From Citrobacter sedlakii NBRC 105722 (GTDB taxonomy: Bacteria > Pseudomonadota > Gammaproteobacteria > Enterobacterales > Enterobacteriaceae): DNA of 64,000 nucleotides. A model generated the notes under the pieces. That model had not been told where the DNA came from. It made no database searches and saw only the letters and a program-made list of their open reading frames with translations. The stretch covers positions 62,001 to 126,000 of the forward strand of contig NZ_BBNB01000006.1 in the NCBI RefSeq assembly GCF_000759835.1, in the 5' to 3' direction. The translations under genes and the position numbers were made by a program. Shown here in pieces: positions 61,846-64,000 of this stretch; within the stretch, counting starts at the first letter, position 1, and the number at the start of each line of letters is the position of its first letter.

Positions 61846-62025
61846 CTATTCGTCTTCATCGTCAAAACGCGCCACGATCCGTTCGCCGGTATGCGTGGCG
61901 CGTAGCTCTTCCGCCACCAGCGCAATCGCCTGACCGCTGCTCATGCCCTGGGACATCAGTTCCTGGATTCGTTCAACCGCTTTCTGCTGCTGCTCGTGGC
62001 TGAGTGAAGGTAAACCTGCAAACAT
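61846..62025 (-). CDS. yoaH: YoaH, UPF0181 small protein
   Basis: 59 residues from ATG 62025 ([14 protein letters not shown]) with AGGAG; the ATG two codons upstream lies in that site. Helical, acidic C-terminus FDDEDE. Function unknown. Its 3' end converges with yoaB 4 bases apart. Confidence 0.9.
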
Positions 62026-62098
62026 CGTCAACTCCTGCTAAATTGTCTGCGCTAATTATTTCATGCAACCCGTCACATAGCCAGTACAGTCAGGATCA

Positions 62099-63460
62099 AT
62101 GAAGACGTTATCTCCCGCGATTATTACGCTCCCCTGGCGTCAGGACGCCGCCGAATACTATTTTGCCCCGCTAAGCCATTTACCCTGGGCGATGCTGCTG
62201 CATTCCGGCCATGCGAATCATCCGCACAGCCGTTTTGATATCGTGGTGGCCGATCCATGCTGTACGCTCACCACCCACGGCGACGCAACCCAAATCCGCG
62301 ACGCGAATGGCGTTCGCGACAGCCACGACGATCCGCTGGCGTTGCTGCAAACGGCGCTGGATACGCTGCAGCTTCATCCGTCGCCTAATGACGCGCTTCC
62401 GTTTCAGGGCGGCGCGCTGGGATTATTCGGCTACGACCTTGGGCGACGTTTTGAGTCATTGCCGTCTATTGCGCAGCAGGATATTCCTCTTGCGGAAATG
62501 GCGATTGGCATTTACGACTGGACGCTGATTGTCGATCATCACCGCCACACGGTGACGCTGCTCAGCCATACCGACGTACAGGCACGCTACGACTGGCTGA
62601 AAAGCCAGCGTTCCCCCGCCCGGACGCCGTTTGCGCTGACCTCCGGCTGGCAGTCGAATATGAGCCGCGAACAGTATGGGGAAAAATTCCGTCAGGTGCA
62701 GGCGTACCTGCACAGCGGCGATTGTTATCAGGTGAATCTGGCGCAGCGTTTTCAGGCGGCGTATCAGGGGGATGAATGGCTGGCCTTTACGCAGCTTAAT
62801 CAGGCCAACCGCGCGCCGTTCAGCGCCTTTATACGTCTTGACGAAGGGGCGATTCTGAGCCTGTCGCCGGAACGCTTTATGTTGCTGGATAAGGGCGAAA
62901 TTCAGACCCGGCCGATCAAGGGAACCCTGCCACGACTGTCGGACGCGCAGGCCGACCGCCAACAGGCGCAAAGACTGGCGCATTCGGCAAAAGATCGCGC
63001 CGAAAATCTGATGATCGTCGACCTGATGCGTAATGACATCGGCCGCGTGGCGATTCCCGGCACGGTGAAAGTGCCGGAACTGTTTGTCGTTGAACCGTTT
63101 CCGGCGGTGCATCACCTGGTCAGCACCATCACCGCGCAACTGCCCGCGACGCGCCACGCCACGGATCTCCTTCGCGCTGCGTTCCCGGGCGGCTCCATTA
63201 CCGGCGCGCCAAAAGTGCGGGCGATGGAGATTATCGATGAACTGGAACCCCATCGCCGCAACGCCTGGTGCGGCAGTATCGGCTACCTGAGCGTGTGCGG
63301 CAATATGGACACCAGCATTACTATTCGCACCCTCACAGCGGTTAATGGTCAGCTATACTGCTCTGCCGGAGGCGGCATTGTGGCCGATAGCGAGGAACAG
63401 GCGGAATATCAGGAAACGTTTGATAAAGTGAACCGTATTTTGCATCAACTGGAGAACTAA
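62099..63460 (+). CDS. pabB: Aminodeoxychorismate synthase component I
   Basis: 453 residues, as in E. coli. Chorismate-binding domain: catalytic Lys in RPIKGTLPR (about 272-280), FPGGSITGAPK (about 361-371), CGSIGYLS. With PabA forms 4-amino-4-deoxychorismate for folate. Divergent from yoaH. nudL starts 3 bases after its stop. Confidence 0.96.
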   Translation: MKTLSPAIITLPWRQDAAEYYFAPLSHLPWAMLLHSGHANHPHSRFDIVVADPCCTLTTHGDATQIRDANGVRDSHDDPLALLQTALDTLQLHPSPNDALPFQGGALGLFGYDLGRRFESLPSIAQQDIPLAEMAIGIYDWTLIVDHHRHTVTLLSHTDVQARYDWLKSQRSPARTPFALTSGWQSNMSREQYGEKFRQVQAYLHSGDCYQVNLAQRFQAAYQGDEWLAFTQLNQANRAPFSAFIRLDEGAILSLSPERFMLLDKGEIQTRPIKGTLPRLSDAQADRQQAQRLAHSAKDRAENLMIVDLMRNDIGRVAIPGTVKVPELFVVEPFPAVHHLVSTITAQLPATRHATDLLRAAFPGGSITGAPKVRAMEIIDELEPHRRNAWCGSIGYLSVCGNMDTSITIRTLTAVNGQLYCSAGGGIVADSEEQAEYQETFDKVNRILHQLEN

Positions 63461-63463
63461 CCC

Positions 63464-64000
63464 GTGGAAAACACAGGCCTGACGCTGGATGATTTTTTAT
63501 CACGCTTCCAACTTTTGCGACCGCAGATCAATCGTGCGTCGCTCAATCAGCGCCAGGCTGCGGTTCTCATTCCGGTGGTGCGTCGTCCTCAGCCCGGGCT
63601 GCTACTGACCCAGCGTTCCGTGCATCTGCGCAAGCATGCCGGACAGGTGGCCTTTCCCGGCGGCGCGGTAGACAGTACTGATGTGTCGCTTATCGCCGCC
63701 GCTCTGCGTGAAGCGCAGGAAGAGGTGGCTATTCCGCCGGAAGTGGTGGAAGTGATTGGCGTTTTGCCGCCTGTGGATAGCGTCACCGGGTACCAGGTGA
63801 CGCCAGTGGTGGGCGTGATCCCGCCAAACCTACCTTATCGCGCCAGTGAGGATGAGGTATCCGCTGTGTTTGAAATGCCGCTGGCACAGGCGCTGCATCT
63901 GGGGCGCTACCATCCATTGGACGTTTACCGTCGAGGCGATTCTCACCGCGTATGGCTGTCATGGTATGAGCATTATTTCGTCTGGGGTATGACCGCAGGC
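63464..64000 (+). CDS. nudL: Nudix hydrolase NudL (YeaB), 3' end beyond window
   Basis: 179 codons present from GTG 63464 ([15 protein letters not shown]). UPF0035 signature [16 protein letters not shown] (about 53-68) followed by Nudix REAQEEVAI (about 85-93). Putative CoA pyrophosphatase. Compared with E. coli the strand near the window edge reads YFVWGMTAG. Presumably cotranscribed with pabB. Confidence 0.93.
   Translation, partial: MENTGLTLDDFLSRFQLLRPQINRASLNQRQAAVLIPVVRRPQPGLLLTQRSVHLRKHAGQVAFPGGAVDSTDVSLIAAALREAQEEVAIPPEVVEVIGVLPPVDSVTGYQVTPVVGVIPPNLPYRASEDEVSAVFEMPLAQALHLGRYHPLDVYRRGDSHRVWLSWYEHYFVWGMTAG

Overview
The window is enterobacterial chromosome. Nearly every housekeeping gene reads as a close homologue of Escherichia coli or Salmonella proteins (PhoP, PhoQ, PotABCD, MinCDE, Icd, PurB, FadD, PabB). 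The accessory content (an AIDA-type autotransporter beside cspH/icd, dhaKLM, a chaperone-usher fimbrial cluster next to potD, a siderophore receptor beside treA) fits Citrobacter best, with C. koseri-like species most likely. That genus call comes from remembered protein similarity and gene order, not from a search. No tRNA, rRNA, insertion sequence, integrase or CRISPR array was seen.

Layout. (1) 1-3776: accessory strip downstream of icd. It holds a truncated AIDA-type autotransporter whose upstream region carries a PhoP-box-like repeat, a remnant of a short-chain dehydrogenase, a degenerate cold-shock ORF read in frame into a YmcF-like cysteine-rich small protein, and cspH. (2) 3777-18479: conserved block icd, rluE-nudJ-mnmA-hflD-purB, phoPQ with its autoregulatory PhoP box, roxA, pepT and the spermidine/putrescine importer potABCD. 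(3) 18522-26190: fimbrial operon on the minus strand (major subunit, chaperone, usher, adhesin, minor subunit, LuxR-type regulator), with two tandem IprA-like regulators on the plus strand. (4) 26187-31464: dihydroxyacetone kinase system, dhaR divergent from dhaKLM, with a duplicated operator-like repeat between them. (5) 31522-37458: GPH-family sugar transporter, periplasmic trehalase, Fur-box-preceded TonB receptor and ymgE. (6) 37647-50722: cell-envelope and alanine/fatty-acid genes emtA, ldcA, cvrA, dadAX, ycgB, fadR, nhaB, dsbB, a YeaR-like gene behind an NsrR-type palindrome, and ycgN, ycgM, ycgL. (7) 50849-64000: minCDE, dmlRA (D-malate), rnd, fadD, yeaY, tsaB, yoaA, yoaB, yoaH, pabB and the 5' part of nudL.

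How parts work together. PhoPQ senses low magnesium, acid and antimicrobial peptides. The autotransporter 7 kb away has an arrangement of two GGTTTA hexamers 11 bp apart, the same geometry as the box in front of phoP, so it may belong to the PhoP regulon; in Salmonella this same icd/cspH locus carries the PhoP-regulated pagC/pagD genes. DhaR, DhaK, DhaL and DhaM form a PTS-driven kinase whose subunits also control the regulator. FadR (45.5 kb) probably acts on fadD (57.9 kb), where a matching operator is visible. DadA and DadX form the D-alanine catabolic operon with a visible CRP site.

Compared with remembered E. coli and Salmonella maps, the potD-fimbriae-dhaR junction and the placement of dmlRA between minE and rnd look rearranged. 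Many start codons were reset from the longest possible reading frame using ribosome-binding sites and family length; these choices are stated per gene.
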